NCBI GenBank assembly: GCA_016937995.1
Contig: JAFGVM010000024.1
Location: forward strand, 1-64,000
Source: Candidatus Delongbacteria bacterium
GTDB lineage: Bacteria > UBA4055
Reading direction: 5' to 3'
Length of the DNA stretch: 64,000 nucleotides
Shown here: piece after piece, positions 7,002 through 16,428 of the stretch
Position numbering within the stretch: position 1 is the stretch's first letter
How the letters are laid out: every line of letters begins with the position of its first letter
The notes under the pieces: generated by a model
What the model was told of the DNA's origin: nothing
The model's input: the letters and a program-made list of their open reading frames with translations, nothing else
Databases searched by the model: none
Position numbers and translations under genes: made by a program

Positions 7002-10000
7002 TTACTTCTCAGAATTTGTAGATTCTATAACCATTCCTTTACTCGAACTACCGGCAGTAACACGATAAAACTTCTTACTATCGCTATGTGGTTCTGACCA
7101 CGAATTTGTCGTAAGTTGTAAACCAACTGCTGTCCAGCTTGCTGGGAATACTGCTTCAGGATCTTCACTGCTGTAAACGGTGTAAACAATACCTTTTGTA
7201 TTGATTGGCATCTCATCCCAAGTCAAGTTCACATTAGCACCATCATCTGTGATGCTGACACCTGAAGGAGGAATAACTGTGATAAAGGACTGGATCGCTG
7301 ACCAGTCTGAAACCTGAGAATCAGCATCAATAGTCTTAATATGGTAATAATATCTGTATCCACCATCTAGAGAGGGAGTTAGCTGAGTAAATGTCTCCCC
7401 TGCTTCAGTTGTATCTGAAAATAAAACAGAGCTGAAAGTATTTACACTGTCAAGTTCGATCGTATATCTAAGATCTTCTGCATGACCGTCAGGATCAGTC
7501 GCATTTCCCCAGCTGATCATAGGAGAACTGTCTGCAATATCATCATTTGCAGGAGAAAATCCTGAAATAGGAGCATTTGGCAATGACCCACCTGTAGTTG
7601 GCTTATATATGAAACTAGCAGGAGTCTCTGAGAATATCGTAAACCTGTTTATTCCAAGATAAACCGGCTTCATTCTCCAGTAGTAAGTTGTATTATTAAC
7701 TAAACTGTCGAACTGACTTAGAGAATTCAAAGCCTGTCCGATGTAGAATGTTTTACCCTCATTTGTGATCTTACTGCCGGAATTCTTATCAAGCAGCATT
7801 GTTTCTTCGATTGGATTTGAAAACTCAGGATCCTCATCTATCTGAATAACATAATAGTCAAGATACTCGGGATATACATATTCCCATTGAAGCATATCAG
7901 CTTCAGTCATTCCATCTTTTGAAGTGATCTCAAGATCTCTTGGTGATGGAATAACGAAAGTCGGTGATGAAGCGAATTCAGAACCTGCAAAAGCATGATC
8001 AATTGCCTGAACTTTCCATGAAACGGTTTTCCCACCCTGAGGTAAGAATGTGTAAAAGCCATTTATATTGTAGAAGGTATTTTGAGAAGCATTTCCTATA
8101 TCAACAACTTTTCTATAGCCATCTGTAAGATCTGACATTCCGGCATTAATACTCTCACCTGTAACTTGTACATCAATGTTGTATGATAATCCGTTTTGAG
8201 GTGTTTCGAGATCTAAAGCAGGATTAAAAGATAATTTTAATGAATCATTTTCAATTTTAGTGATCAATCTACTAGGCTTTGAAGGAATAGTATTTGAAAT
8301 TTCTGAATTGTTTCTATATATCTTAGTAATTCTAACATCAGATTCCGTATTTCCTTCAATTAATATGTCAAGGTCACCATCATTATCATAATCTCCCCAT
8401 AAAGCATGACAACTCCTAATTCCAGTTATGCCTGTATTGATACCATTAAAAACACCTGAATCATTTCTATACACTTTGGATACATAACCACTGCCTGAAT
8501 CACCCGCCAATATTATGTCAAGATCGCCATCGTTATCAAAATCTCCCCAAGCAGCTGAACAAAGGGAAACGCCTGTTAAACCAGCGTTTATGTCGGTAAA
8601 AACACCTGAATTATTTTGATAAATTTCTGAAATACTATATGGATCTGAATTTATACCACCAGCCAACAAAACATCCAAATCACCGTCATTATCATAATCT
8701 CCCCATACTGCAGAACCTATAAATACACCTGCCAATCCTGCTCCAATATCTGTAAATTGTCCTGAATCGTTGCGATATATCTTTGAAATATACTCAGATC
8801 CGGTATTGCCGGTTAATAAAATATCAAGGTCTCCATCATTATCATAATCGCCCCAGTCTACTGAACTTTTAGAAACTTCAATTAAACCTGCATTGATATC
8901 AGTATATGTTCCTGAATCATTACGATATACATTCGAAATCATTCCTGAGTTTGCATATCCTGTCAATAAAATATCAAGATCACCATCATTATCATAATCA
9001 CCCCAGGCAACAGCCCCGACAGTCACATCTTCTAATCCTGCATTGATATCAGTAAATACTCCTGAATCATTACGATAAATTTTTGAAACATCTCCAGACC
9101 CTGTATATCCGGTCAATAAGATATCCAAATCTCCGTCATTATCATAATCGCCCCAAGCTACGGAACTCGCATAAACTCCTTCTAATCCTGCATTTATATC
9201 GTAAAATAATCCCGAATCGTTGCGATAGATTTTTGAAATATCTCCAGACCCTGTATATCCAGTCAATAAAATATCAAGATCACCATCATTATCATAATCA
9301 CCCCATTCAGTTGATCCGGTTGCTCCCATTAAACCCGCTTCGATATCATCAAAAGCTCCTACGAATGTAAATGATTGTTCCGTTCCAAAAACTGATCCAG
9401 CAAATCCGTTATCCACAGCCTGAACACTCCAATAATATGTTCCTGAACGTAGATCATGGATCGTGTATGATGTATTCTGATTAATATTTCCTAAGCTTAC
9501 AACTTTTCTGTAACCGTTGGAAGCATCGCTCATTGAACTTTTTATTTCATCATTTCCGCTTGTTGTACTAATGTAAAGATTATATGATAGTCCATCCTGA
9601 GGAGTTTGTGCATCCGTTGATTTGTTCCAGGTTAGCGTTGCATCAAATCTGTCCGATACTACAGATAATCCTGTCGGTGCGCTTGGAGGAGTATTCTTTG
9701 GTGCAGAATTATTTCTGTATATCTTAGAAATACTCCCTGATCCTCCTGTATCACCGCTTAATAAAATATCCAGGTCGCCGTCATTATCATAATCTCCCCA
9801 GGCAGCAGAACTATACTCAACACCTACTAATCCCGCATTTATATCGGTAAATACTCCTGAATTATTACTATATATTTTAGTATAATAAGAACCTGTTAAC
9901 AAGATATCTAAATCTCCATCGTTATCATAATCTCCCCAAGCAGCTGACCCCTCCCATACTCCTTGTAATACAGCATTTACATCATTAAATATACCTGAAT

Positions 10001-11258
10001 CATTTCTGTAGATTTTTGAAATATAATGAGCAGTTCCTTCATAATAATAACCAGTCAGTAAAATATCAAGATCGCCATCATTATCATAATCTCCCCATGA
10101 AACTGAACCAGAAGAAACACCTGTTAATGCAGCATTGATATCTGAGAAAACTCCGTTATCATTTCTATATACCTTTGAAATATTACCGGAAGTTATACTT
10201 CCTGTAAGCAATAAATCTAAGTCTCCATCATTATCATAATCTCCCCAAGATACTGAGCTATAAACAGCACCTTGTAAACCTGCATTTATATCAAAAAAAC
10301 TACCTGAATCGTTTCTATATATCTTAGTAATCTTACCTTCAGATTCTGTATAACCTGACAGTACTAAATCAAGATCACCATCATTATCATAATCTCCCCA
10401 AGCAACTGATCCGGAAGCAGCTCCTGGTAATCCTGCATTTATATCTGTAAAAATTCCAGAATCGTTTCTATATATTTTAGAGACATATACTGACCCTGTA
10501 TAACCTGACAGTACAACATCAAGATCTCCATCGTTATCATAATCTCCCCAAGAAACTGAACCAGAAGAAACACCTGTTAATGCAGCATTGATATCTGAGA
10601 AAACTCCGTTATCATTTCTATATACCTTTGAAATAAATCCTAAATCAGTTATTCCGGTCAATAAGATATCAAGATCCCCGTCATTATCATAATCTCCCCA
10701 AGCAACTGAGCTATCACTTACATCATCTATTCCAGCTTCTATATCTGTAAAATCTCCAAAATATCCTGTAACTATCACATCATCAATATACCAGTCATCA
10801 CCATCAGTATTAGCATAATTCCATCCTAAATACACATCTTGTCCCATATATGCATCAAGTGATATAGTGACCTGCTGATAAGTATCTTCGGGAGGAAGAT
10901 CTGAATACAGACTTGTCCAATGAATCTTATCTGTAGAAACACAAAAATCATGAACATCAGCATGATAATCATAATCAATATTCTCCCAAAATGTCACTTT
11001 TACAGAATCATATATATCTATAGATATAAGAGGTGTAGTAACCCAGTCATCACTAGTACCCTGACCAGTATGGATCATTGAATATGTTCCTTTATAAGGT
11101 CTGTTCGCACTTTTGGTAAATCCTCCACCAGTTGTTTGAAGTGACCAACCTGTAGGAGGAAAAGTTCCCTCAAAAGTTTCGAATATCAACTTAGAAGTAC
11201 CACTTGCCATTAAAAAAGTCACTGAACTCATCAGTAGTAGTATTAATGTTTTTTTCAT
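7002..11258 (-). CDS. Giant secreted FG-GAP/VCBS-repeat protein
   Basis: A 1418-residue protein with a signal peptide (about 1-18) and then an adhesin-type jelly-roll domain (FETFEGTFPPTGW to WYIDDVIVTG). Seven VCBS/FG-GAP repeats follow, then a fibronectin-III-like segment, seven more repeats and about four Fn3-like segments. Each repeat of about 60 residues carries WGDYDNDGDLD, an Asp-rich calcium loop. No type IX sorting domain, lipobox or C-terminal membrane anchor is visible. It was probably exported to the surface or released. A CGGAG ribosome site precedes the ATG. It is the second gene after 11271-12461 with a 12-base gap, so the two are co-transcribed. Role unknown; calcium-dependent adhesion or glycan binding is inference. 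Confidence 0.88.
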   Translation of the reverse strand: MKKTLILLLMSSVTFLMASGTSKLIFETFEGTFPPTGWSLQTTGGGFTKSANRPYKGTYSMIHTGQGTSDDWVTTPLISIDIYDSVKVTFWENIDYDYHADVHDFCVSTDKIHWTSLYSDLPPEDTYQQVTISLDAYMGQDVYLGWNYANTDGDDWYIDDVIVTGYFGDFTDIEAGIDDVSDSSVAWGDYDNDGDLDILLTGITDLGFISKVYRNDNGVFSDINAALTGVSSGSVSWGDYDNDGDLDVVLSGYTGSVYVSKIYRNDSGIFTDINAGLPGAASGSVAWGDYDNDGDLDLVLSGYTESEGKITKIYRNDSGSFFDINAGLQGAVYSSVSWGDYDNDGDLDLLLTGSITSGNISKVYRNDNGVFSDINAALTGVSSGSVSWGDYDNDGDLDILLTGYYYEGTAHYISKIYRNDSGIFNDVNAVLQGVWEGSAAWGDYDNDGDLDILLTGSYYTKIYSNNSGVFTDINAGLVGVEYSSAAWGDYDNDGDLDILLSGDTGGSGSISKIYRNNSAPKNTPPSAPTGLSVVSDRFDATLTWNKSTDAQTPQDGLSYNLYISTTSGNDEIKSSMSDASNGYRKVVSLGNINQNTSYTIHDLRSGTYYWSVQAVDNGFAGSVFGTEQSFTFVGAFDDIEAGLMGATGSTEWGDYDNDGDLDILLTGYTGSGDISKIYRNDSGLFYDINAGLEGVYASSVAWGDYDNDGDLDILLTGYTGSGDVSKIYRNDSGVFTDINAGLEDVTVGAVAWGDYDNDGDLDILLTGYANSGMISNVYRNDSGTYTDINAGLIEVSKSSVDWGDYDNDGDLDILLTGNTGSEYISKIYRNDSGQFTDIGAGLAGVFIGSAVWGDYDNDGDLDVLLAGGINSDPYSISEIYQNNSGVFTDINAGLTGVSLCSAAWGDFDNDGDLDIILAGDSGSGYVSKVYRNDSGVFNGINTGITGIRSCHALWGDYDNDGDLDILIEGNTESDVRITKIYRNNSEISNTIPSKPSRLITKIENDSLKLSFNPALDLETPQNGLSYNIDVQVTGESINAGMSDLTDGYRKVVDIGNASQNTFYNINGFYTFLPQGGKTVSWKVQAIDHAFAGSEFASSPTFVIPSPRDLEITSKDGMTEADMLQWEYVYPEYLDYYVIQIDEDPEFSNPIEETMLLDKNSGSKITNEGKTFYIGQALNSLSQFDSLVNNTTYYWRMKPVYLGINRFTIFSETPASFIYKPTTGGSLPNAPISGFSPANDDIADSSPMISWGNATDPDGHAEDLRYTIELDSVNTFSSVLFSDTTEAGETFTQLTPSLDGGYRYYYHIKTIDADSQVSDWSAIQSFITVIPPSGVSITDDGANVNLTWDEMPINTKGIVYTVYSSEDPEAVFPASWTAVGLQLTTNSWSEPHSDSKKFYRVTAGSSSKGMVIESTNSEK

Positions 11259-11270
11259 GTCTAGCTCCGA

Positions 11271-12461
11271 TTATTTAATTTCTTCTAGTTCTGTAAGAAT
11301 GTATTCCAGATCTCCAAAAGGAGATGATTTTTCAACTATTGTCTTGGCATATACTCCTGGTTTATCATTTATCATCCAGTATTTCACTTTATCTTCTCCG
11401 TTGAATCCTTCAGTTACCGTACAAGTGAACTTACCTGCCGGAACTTCAACATCCTCTACTCCGATTATCTTGTAGTCATAATCAGTAAGTTTTTCTTCAG
11501 GGAAAAAGATATTGTCGGATTCATTCGATTCATCTTTGATCTTATCTGAGATTTCTGTTGTATCATTTTTTGTTAAACTGAAATTTGTGAAATTAACTCT
11601 ATAATTTTCTTCATCGACAATGACTTTAGAAAGAATAGTACTCTTTTTAAAAGCATTAATTTTTTCTATCAATACTCCTCTGCTATACTTTAAATATTTT
11701 ACACTCTTTAAATAATTTATCATCTCCTGAAGATCGACCCATGGTAAACTAATCTCGCTGATCTGCTCTTCCTCAAAATCCTCGTAAACAAAAGTTAATC
11801 TTTCCAATTCGCCGGCATCTGAATTATCCTTCACTGCATTTAAGACAGTACCTTTGCAATCAATAGTCAATTCTGAAGCAGTAATTTTCATTATATTATT
11901 CTTCCCTTTCAAATAACTGTTAAATCCCAACATTGTAAGAGAATTTTCTTTAGGATCAAAAATCCATGTTCCGTTGGTGGTTGAAGTTTCATTTTCATTG
12001 TAACTTATCATAACAAATTCATCAGGCTCTGTAAATTTCAGCAGATTAGTATATCCGTCATTATCGTTAAACTTCCAAAGACCGAAAAGACCTGATTTTA
12101 AATTATTAAGCTTAATTTTATCCTGATCGATCTTGATGTAAAATAATTTCGCTTCATCTTTAGTCATTATTAACTCAGCATCGGTGTTTTTAATTATTTT
12201 GCTCTCACCGTTAAAATCTTTATCCAATTCAGATTCAGTAATAATACTATTATCTTCTTTATTGAATTTCCATGTACCGGCATCCATACCCATAATGATC
12301 ATTTTTCCGTCGACCTGATATTCTGTAATGTAATAAGGTTCTTGAACATCACCACCTACTTCAGCTTTGGTCATCAACCAGCTTCCAACTATTTTTGCTT
12401 CTTGTGCGTTGATCATGACCGCTAAGATCATTACCGTTAATAGTATTACTGTTTTTTTCAT
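11271..12461 (-). CDS. Secreted protein of unknown function with two lipocalin-like segments
   Basis: A 396-residue protein with a signal peptide ending near residue 19 (AVMINAQEA). Two related segments starting IVGSWLMTKAEV and LFGLWKFNDNDG each continue into DGKMIIMGMDAGTWKF- or TSTTNGTWIFDP-like strands and look like lipocalin-type folds. The C-terminal quarter contains VEDVEVPAGKFTCTV, a motif seen in periplasmic barrels of unknown function. An AAGGATG ribosome site precedes the ATG. It is upstream of and probably co-transcribed with the VCBS protein. I do not recognise a specific family. Confidence 0.75.
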   Translation of the reverse strand: MKKTVILLTVMILAVMINAQEAKIVGSWLMTKAEVGGDVQEPYYITEYQVDGKMIIMGMDAGTWKFNKEDNSIITESELDKDFNGESKIIKNTDAELIMTKDEAKLFYIKIDQDKIKLNNLKSGLFGLWKFNDNDGYTNLLKFTEPDEFVMISYNENETSTTNGTWIFDPKENSLTMLGFNSYLKGKNNIMKITASELTIDCKGTVLNAVKDNSDAGELERLTFVYEDFEEEQISEISLPWVDLQEMINYLKSVKYLKYSRGVLIEKINAFKKSTILSKVIVDEENYRVNFTNFSLTKNDTTEISDKIKDESNESDNIFFPEEKLTDYDYKIIGVEDVEVPAGKFTCTVTEGFNGEDKVKYWMINDKPGVYAKTIVEKSSPFGDLEYILTELEEIK

Positions 12462-12680
12462 TTGTTACATCCTTTTATTAATAATTTTTGAATAATATAA
12501 ATACTTTTATCCCTAAGTCCTGTGACTTTAGTCACAATGTTTAGATTATTTTTTTTAAAATAACACATTTTCATTTTAATCAACATTTCGATAATCACAC
12601 CATCTATCTATATCAATAGGCTGGAGAATATAAGCATATTTATCAATATTAGGAATTGAAAATTTTAGAATAAATGACAT

Positions 12681-12706
12681 AAAAAATAGCCCCAAATGGA
12701 GCTATT
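12681..12706 (-). terminator. Terminator of the Mbx-like operon
   Basis: On the minus strand AATAGCTCC and GGGGCTATT pair with one mismatch around a four-base loop and are followed by six T residues. It lies about 110 bases downstream of the CBS gene, the last gene of the operon; the REP-like hairpins come between. Confidence 0.65.
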
Positions 12707-12717
12707 AGAAGTTAGAT

Positions 12718-12772
12718 GTAGGGGCACAACATCTTGTGCCCGGAAGCGCAAAGGGTTCAAATTGTTGAACCC
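12718..12772. repeat. Double REP-like hairpin in the 357-base gap 12462-12818
   Basis: GGGCACAA/TTGTGCCC (12722-12741) and GGGTTCAA/TTGAACCC (12753-12772) are adjacent perfect hairpins preceded by TGTAG. The gap otherwise holds only the leader of the gene at 12461, the terminator at 12681 and a period-7 array at 12786. I see no gene in it. Confidence 0.8.
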
Positions 12773-12785
12773 GTACATATTATTT

Positions 12786-12820
12786 AATTGTCAATTGCAA
12801 ATTGTCCATTATCAATTTTT
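12786..12820. repeat. Period-7 array at the CBS-gene stop codon
   Basis: Successive units AATTGTC, AATTGCA, AATTGTC, CATTATC, AATTTTT. The last overlaps the stop codon of the minus-strand CBS gene by two bases. Confidence 0.75.
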
Positions 12821-13265
12821 ATATATTGATCCCGTAAGGATTTTGAATATATTCCCTGAGTTCTTTCACTTCAGTCTCTGACTGCTCAAGAACCTGTTTT
12901 AGAACATCACCGATGGATAATATTCCAATTAGCTTTCCATCTTCAACTACAGGAAGATGCCTGACTCTCTTGTTGATCATCACATCCATTGCATAGCTTA
13001 ATCTTTCATCTTTAGTTGCAATGATGAGATCCTCTTTCGGAGTCATAATATCTTTGATCTTCATTGTTTCAGGATGACCGTCACATTTGTAAAGAACATC
13101 TCTCTCAGTTACGATACCCTGAAGTTTTGAACTGCCGTCAGTAACAACTAAAGATCCAACTCTATGTTTTCCGAATAACTCAACCGCTTCTTTTGCAGTA
13201 CTGTTAATATCGATATTAAAAGTCTCTGTACTTTGTTTCTTCTTTAGTAAATCTGTTAATTTCAT
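12819..13265 (-). CDS. CBS-domain pair protein
   Basis: A 148-residue protein consisting of two CBS domains (about 8-65 and 75-135), with GSLVVTDGSSKLQGIVTERD and VRHLPVVEDGKLIGILSIGD as the core motifs. CBS pairs bind adenine nucleotides or NAD and often sense energy state. It follows the flavoprotein gene by 14 bases with an AGGAG ribosome site, so it belongs to the Mbx-like operon and may report nucleotide status to it; that role is inference. Confidence 0.9.
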   Translation of the reverse strand: MKLTDLLKKKQSTETFNIDINSTAKEAVELFGKHRVGSLVVTDGSSKLQGIVTERDVLYKCDGHPETMKIKDIMTPKEDLIIATKDERLSYAMDVMINKRVRHLPVVEDGKLIGILSIGDVLKQVLEQSETEVKELREYIQNPYGINI

Positions 13266-13279
13266 ATCACATCTCCTGT

Positions 13280-15073
13280 TTATTTACTGCTCAAATATTC
13301 ATCTATACCTTTTGCTGCAGTATGACCGTTTGCAATACCGTTGATAACATCAGGACCTTTTATAATATCTCCACCAACGAATAACCAAGGAAGTGATGAT
13401 TGATATTTTTCATTAACAACAATCCTGCCTCTATCGCTGAATTCAAGTTTATCTTTAATAGATTCTAGGTAAGATAAGTCCATACCCTGACCGATTGATT
13501 CAACAACCATATCTGCCGGGAAGAATTTCTTTTGAGCTTCATCAAATTTAGGACTGAATCTTCCTTCTTCATCGAATACTGAAAGACATTTAACAACATT
13601 TAGACCTGTTACTTTACCGTTTTCAATTACAATCTCTTTCGGTCCCCATCCGGGATCAATGATACATTTTTCTTCTCTTGCTTCAACAACCTCTTCCCTG
13701 TCAGCAGGCATAATATCTTCAGTCTCAAGTGAAGTTGCAGTCACATCTACCTTACCATATTTTTTATTCTGCAGTCTTGCTAACGATCTGGTGATATCCA
13801 TCGCAACATTACCACCACCGATAACAACTACTTTTTTATCAACGCGGATCTCATTTCCAAGAGATATCTCTCTCAGAAGATCAGTTGCAAAGTAAACATT
13901 CTCATGTTCAGAACCCGGTATTCTTGTACTTCTACCAAGGTGCAAACCTGTGCCTGAGAAGACCGCATCATAATCTTGTTCAAGTTGTTCTATTGTAATA
14001 TCTTTACCTATACGAACATTATATTCTATCTCGACACCGCAGGATAAAATATAGTTAATATCTTTATCGATCTGGTCGTAAGGAAGACGATATTCAGGAA
14101 TACCGTATCTCATCATTCCACCTGCAGCAGGAAGTGCTTCAAATATCTTAATTGCATATCCCATTCTTGATAAGTAATAAGCAGCTGAAAGGCCTGAAGG
14201 TCCTGAACCTATTATTGCTACTTTTTTACTCTTTGGAGTGATCTCTAAGCCTCGTTCAAGAACTTCTTTATATTTACTCTCAGGAACTTGATCAGCGATA
14301 TATCTTTTTAACCAACGAATAGATAAAGGTTCCCCTTTGTGACCGATCGCACAGACAGTTTCACACCTATGAGTACATATTCTACCACATATCTCCGGCA
14401 ATGGATTAGTTTCATACATTATTCTGAGACCTTCTTCCATATCGTCATTTCTGATAGCTTTGATATATTCAGGGATAGCCATATGAGCAGGACAAGTTGC
14501 AGTACAAAGGCCACAATCAATACATCTGTCCGCTTCCGCTTCCGCCTGTTCTTTAGAATAACCTTTTACGAATTCAATGAATGATTTATCCCTTTCTTCA
14601 GGATGAAGCTCAGCCATGTCAACTCTATCGTAATTGTTAAGATCATAATTTTTAGGTTTAGTCCACCCAAGTTCATTATTATCCCACTCTTTTTTGTCAT
14701 ATCCGGGAATAAATCTGAAAACATCCGGATCAGAATCGATCCAGGTATATTCGTTAGATAAAGTCAGAGAATTTGTCGAACAAACATCAACACATAAAGC
14801 ACACCAGCAACACCTGCCGTAATCAACCATTGGCCTTAATCCACTGTCACCGTCTTTAGTTTCAATACCTTCAACAGGAACCATATCTATAGCAGCATTC
14901 TGACAAATCTCTTCGCATGCTCCACAACCAATACATTTATCCAGCTCGTTTTTGTGGAATCCTCTATATCTTGGAGCACCCGGTCTGTCATTGAACGGAT
15001 CTTTAACAGTAACCGGATCCTTAAATACTTTCTTCCAAGCTAAAAATGGTGATAATACATCTTTTATACTCAT
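13280..15073 (-). CDS. Ferredoxin-GltD/NfnB-type FAD/NAD(P) oxidoreductase subunit
   Basis: A 597-residue fusion. The N-terminus has a NuoI/MbxN-like 2[4Fe-4S] domain (Cys47, 50, 53, 57 and 88, 91, 94, 98). A GltD-type N-terminal domain binds two more clusters (Cys184, 187, 190, 194 and 229, 233, 237, 241). Then come FAD motif GSGPSG at about 289, NAD(P) motif VVVIGGGNVAMD and the closing FVGGDIIKGPDVINGIANG. GltD and NfnB proteins exchange electrons between NAD(P)H and Fe-S clusters. Here the fusion replaces the plain NuoI subunit, so the complex could couple ferredoxin to NAD(P). A GAGG site precedes the ATG. From memory, Thermotoga Mbx loci also carry a GltD-like gene. Confidence 0.9.
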   Translation of the reverse strand: MSIKDVLSPFLAWKKVFKDPVTVKDPFNDRPGAPRYRGFHKNELDKCIGCGACEEICQNAAIDMVPVEGIETKDGDSGLRPMVDYGRCCWCALCVDVCSTNSLTLSNEYTWIDSDPDVFRFIPGYDKKEWDNNELGWTKPKNYDLNNYDRVDMAELHPEERDKSFIEFVKGYSKEQAEAEADRCIDCGLCTATCPAHMAIPEYIKAIRNDDMEEGLRIMYETNPLPEICGRICTHRCETVCAIGHKGEPLSIRWLKRYIADQVPESKYKEVLERGLEITPKSKKVAIIGSGPSGLSAAYYLSRMGYAIKIFEALPAAGGMMRYGIPEYRLPYDQIDKDINYILSCGVEIEYNVRIGKDITIEQLEQDYDAVFSGTGLHLGRSTRIPGSEHENVYFATDLLREISLGNEIRVDKKVVVIGGGNVAMDITRSLARLQNKKYGKVDVTATSLETEDIMPADREEVVEAREEKCIIDPGWGPKEIVIENGKVTGLNVVKCLSVFDEEGRFSPKFDEAQKKFFPADMVVESIGQGMDLSYLESIKDKLEFSDRGRIVVNEKYQSSLPWLFVGGDIIKGPDVINGIANGHTAAKGIDEYLSSK

Positions 15074-15111
15074 GTTAATCCTCTATATAAAAACTTTCTA
15101 TTCTTGGTTTA

Positions 15112-15181
15112 GAGTTTTGAGTTGTTGGTTTTGAGTTATTGGGAACTTATCCTCACAACTCACAACCCGCAACTCACAACT
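15112..15181. repeat. Two facing period-7 arrays inside the Mbx-like operon
   Basis: GAGTTTT, GAGTTGT, TGGTTTT, GAGTTAT (15112-15139) face CACAACT, CACAACC, CGCAACT, CACAACT (15154-15181). The two groups are roughly complementary and could fold into a hairpin in the mRNA. The last unit covers the stop codon of the large-subunit gene. Confidence 0.8.
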
Positions 15182-16358
15182 ATCTCTCAATTTCCGGTGG
15201 GCATGTAGCTAATGATACCATCAACGATGAAACATCTGATATATTAGCGTTTACCAATATTTTTTCAAGTAACACCATTGCTGAATTATAACTTGGTCCT
15301 CTAAGATTTATTCTTCTAGGGTATTCAGTACCGTCAGTTACCATATAGAAACCGTATTCACCTCTGGATGATTCTATTCTTTTGTAAGTTTCACCTTTAG
15401 GTATTTTCCAATGAAGAACATTCGGTGTCTTGGCTCTGATCTCACCTTTTTCCGGCATTTTAGCCATGATCTGCCTTATAAGATCTACTGACGCTTGAAG
15501 ATCATGCCATCTTACCCTTGATCTTGCATAAATATCTGAATCTTTCTCAGTATGAGGTTCAAAGTCTAATTTATCATATTTCAAATACGGATAATCTTTT
15601 CTGACATCTCTCATTATTCCAGCTGCTCTGGCATTAGGACCAACAACACTGTATTTATCGATCCAATCCTTTTCAATTACTCCAACACCTTTTGTTCTCT
15701 TCTTGAAAACAGCATTACTGAACATCAAATTATCTATATCAACGACAAATTCATCAATTTTTTTTAATACTTCTTCCATTCTTTCTTTGAATCCGGAAGG
15801 TAATAGTCCTCTAACTCCACCAGGTGCAATATACATGTGATAAACCCTGCCACCTGTAAGTTCTTCAAATCTGTCCAGCATCAGGTCCCTGATATAAACA
15901 CCCCACTGAACTCCCATTCCAAGACTCATAGTCCCACCTTGTCCGGGAACTCCTCTAAGCAGTATAGTTACTCTTGCCATTTCAAGCACTAATGTTCTTA
16001 GCCATTCTGCCATCTCTGGGACCTCAATACCTCCAAGTTCTTCAACAGATGCAGCAAGCAAATATTCATTAATATCAGGCTCGGGAACGCACATTCTGAT
16101 GCAGATAGGAAAACACTGGATGAATTTTCTTCTTTCCATCAATTTTTCAAAAGCTCTGTACAGATAACCTACATGTGTCTTTGATTTAATAACTTCATCA
16201 CCGGAAACTGTAAGTTCAAGTGCCATATTTCCTGTAACTCCAGGATGGTTCGGCCCTTGCCAGATCTTTACATATTTTTGGGAATCAAGATCGAAATCTA
16301 ATGTTCCGTCATCTTTCATAGTAGGAAATTTTGATCTGTCTTCTTTTATATTGAACAT
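15180..16358 (-). CDS. Mbx/MBS-like large subunit (NuoD/hydrogenase-large-subunit family, no NiFe site)
   Basis: A 392-residue protein of the complex I 49-kDa/[NiFe] group 4 family. The first metal-binding motif reads RMCVPEPD (Cys90, Glu93) and the C-terminal one LATCPPEIER (Cys386, Glu389). In [NiFe] hydrogenases both are CxxC. Here the first Cys of each pair is kept and the second, bridging one is Glu. A hydrogenase is therefore unlikely and a Mbx/MBS-type or other electron-transfer role is favoured. Additional Cys82 and Cys86 lie next to the first motif. An AGAGGA site precedes the ATG. The C-terminus ends at the position where hydrogenases are processed. Confidence 0.85.
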   Translation of the reverse strand: MFNIKEDRSKFPTMKDDGTLDFDLDSQKYVKIWQGPNHPGVTGNMALELTVSGDEVIKSKTHVGYLYRAFEKLMERRKFIQCFPICIRMCVPEPDINEYLLAASVEELGGIEVPEMAEWLRTLVLEMARVTILLRGVPGQGGTMSLGMGVQWGVYIRDLMLDRFEELTGGRVYHMYIAPGGVRGLLPSGFKERMEEVLKKIDEFVVDIDNLMFSNAVFKKRTKGVGVIEKDWIDKYSVVGPNARAAGIMRDVRKDYPYLKYDKLDFEPHTEKDSDIYARSRVRWHDLQASVDLIRQIMAKMPEKGEIRAKTPNVLHWKIPKGETYKRIESSRGEYGFYMVTDGTEYPRRINLRGPSYNSAMVLLEKILVNANISDVSSLMVSLATCPPEIER

Positions 16359-16390
16359 CTACTGTCCTCTAATTTTGTTTTATTATTATG

Positions 16391-16427
16391 TGCTGTGAGA
16401 CGTTGCGGGGCAACGTCTCTACGAGCA
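16391..16427. repeat. GAGACGTTGC palindrome between nuoC-like and nuoD-like genes
   Basis: GAGACGTTGC and GCAACGTCTC pair around GGG (16397-16419), extended by TGCT/AGCA at 16391-16427. Related copies lie at 24326-24353 and 56721-56742. It is inside a single operon and could influence the relative amounts of the two flanking products. Confidence 0.8.
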
Positions 16428-16428
16428 C

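Noticed and set aside
9083-9370. 95-residue plus-strand reading frame
   Set aside because: It is antisense to the VCBS repeats and has His/Tyr/Arg repeats that simply mirror them.
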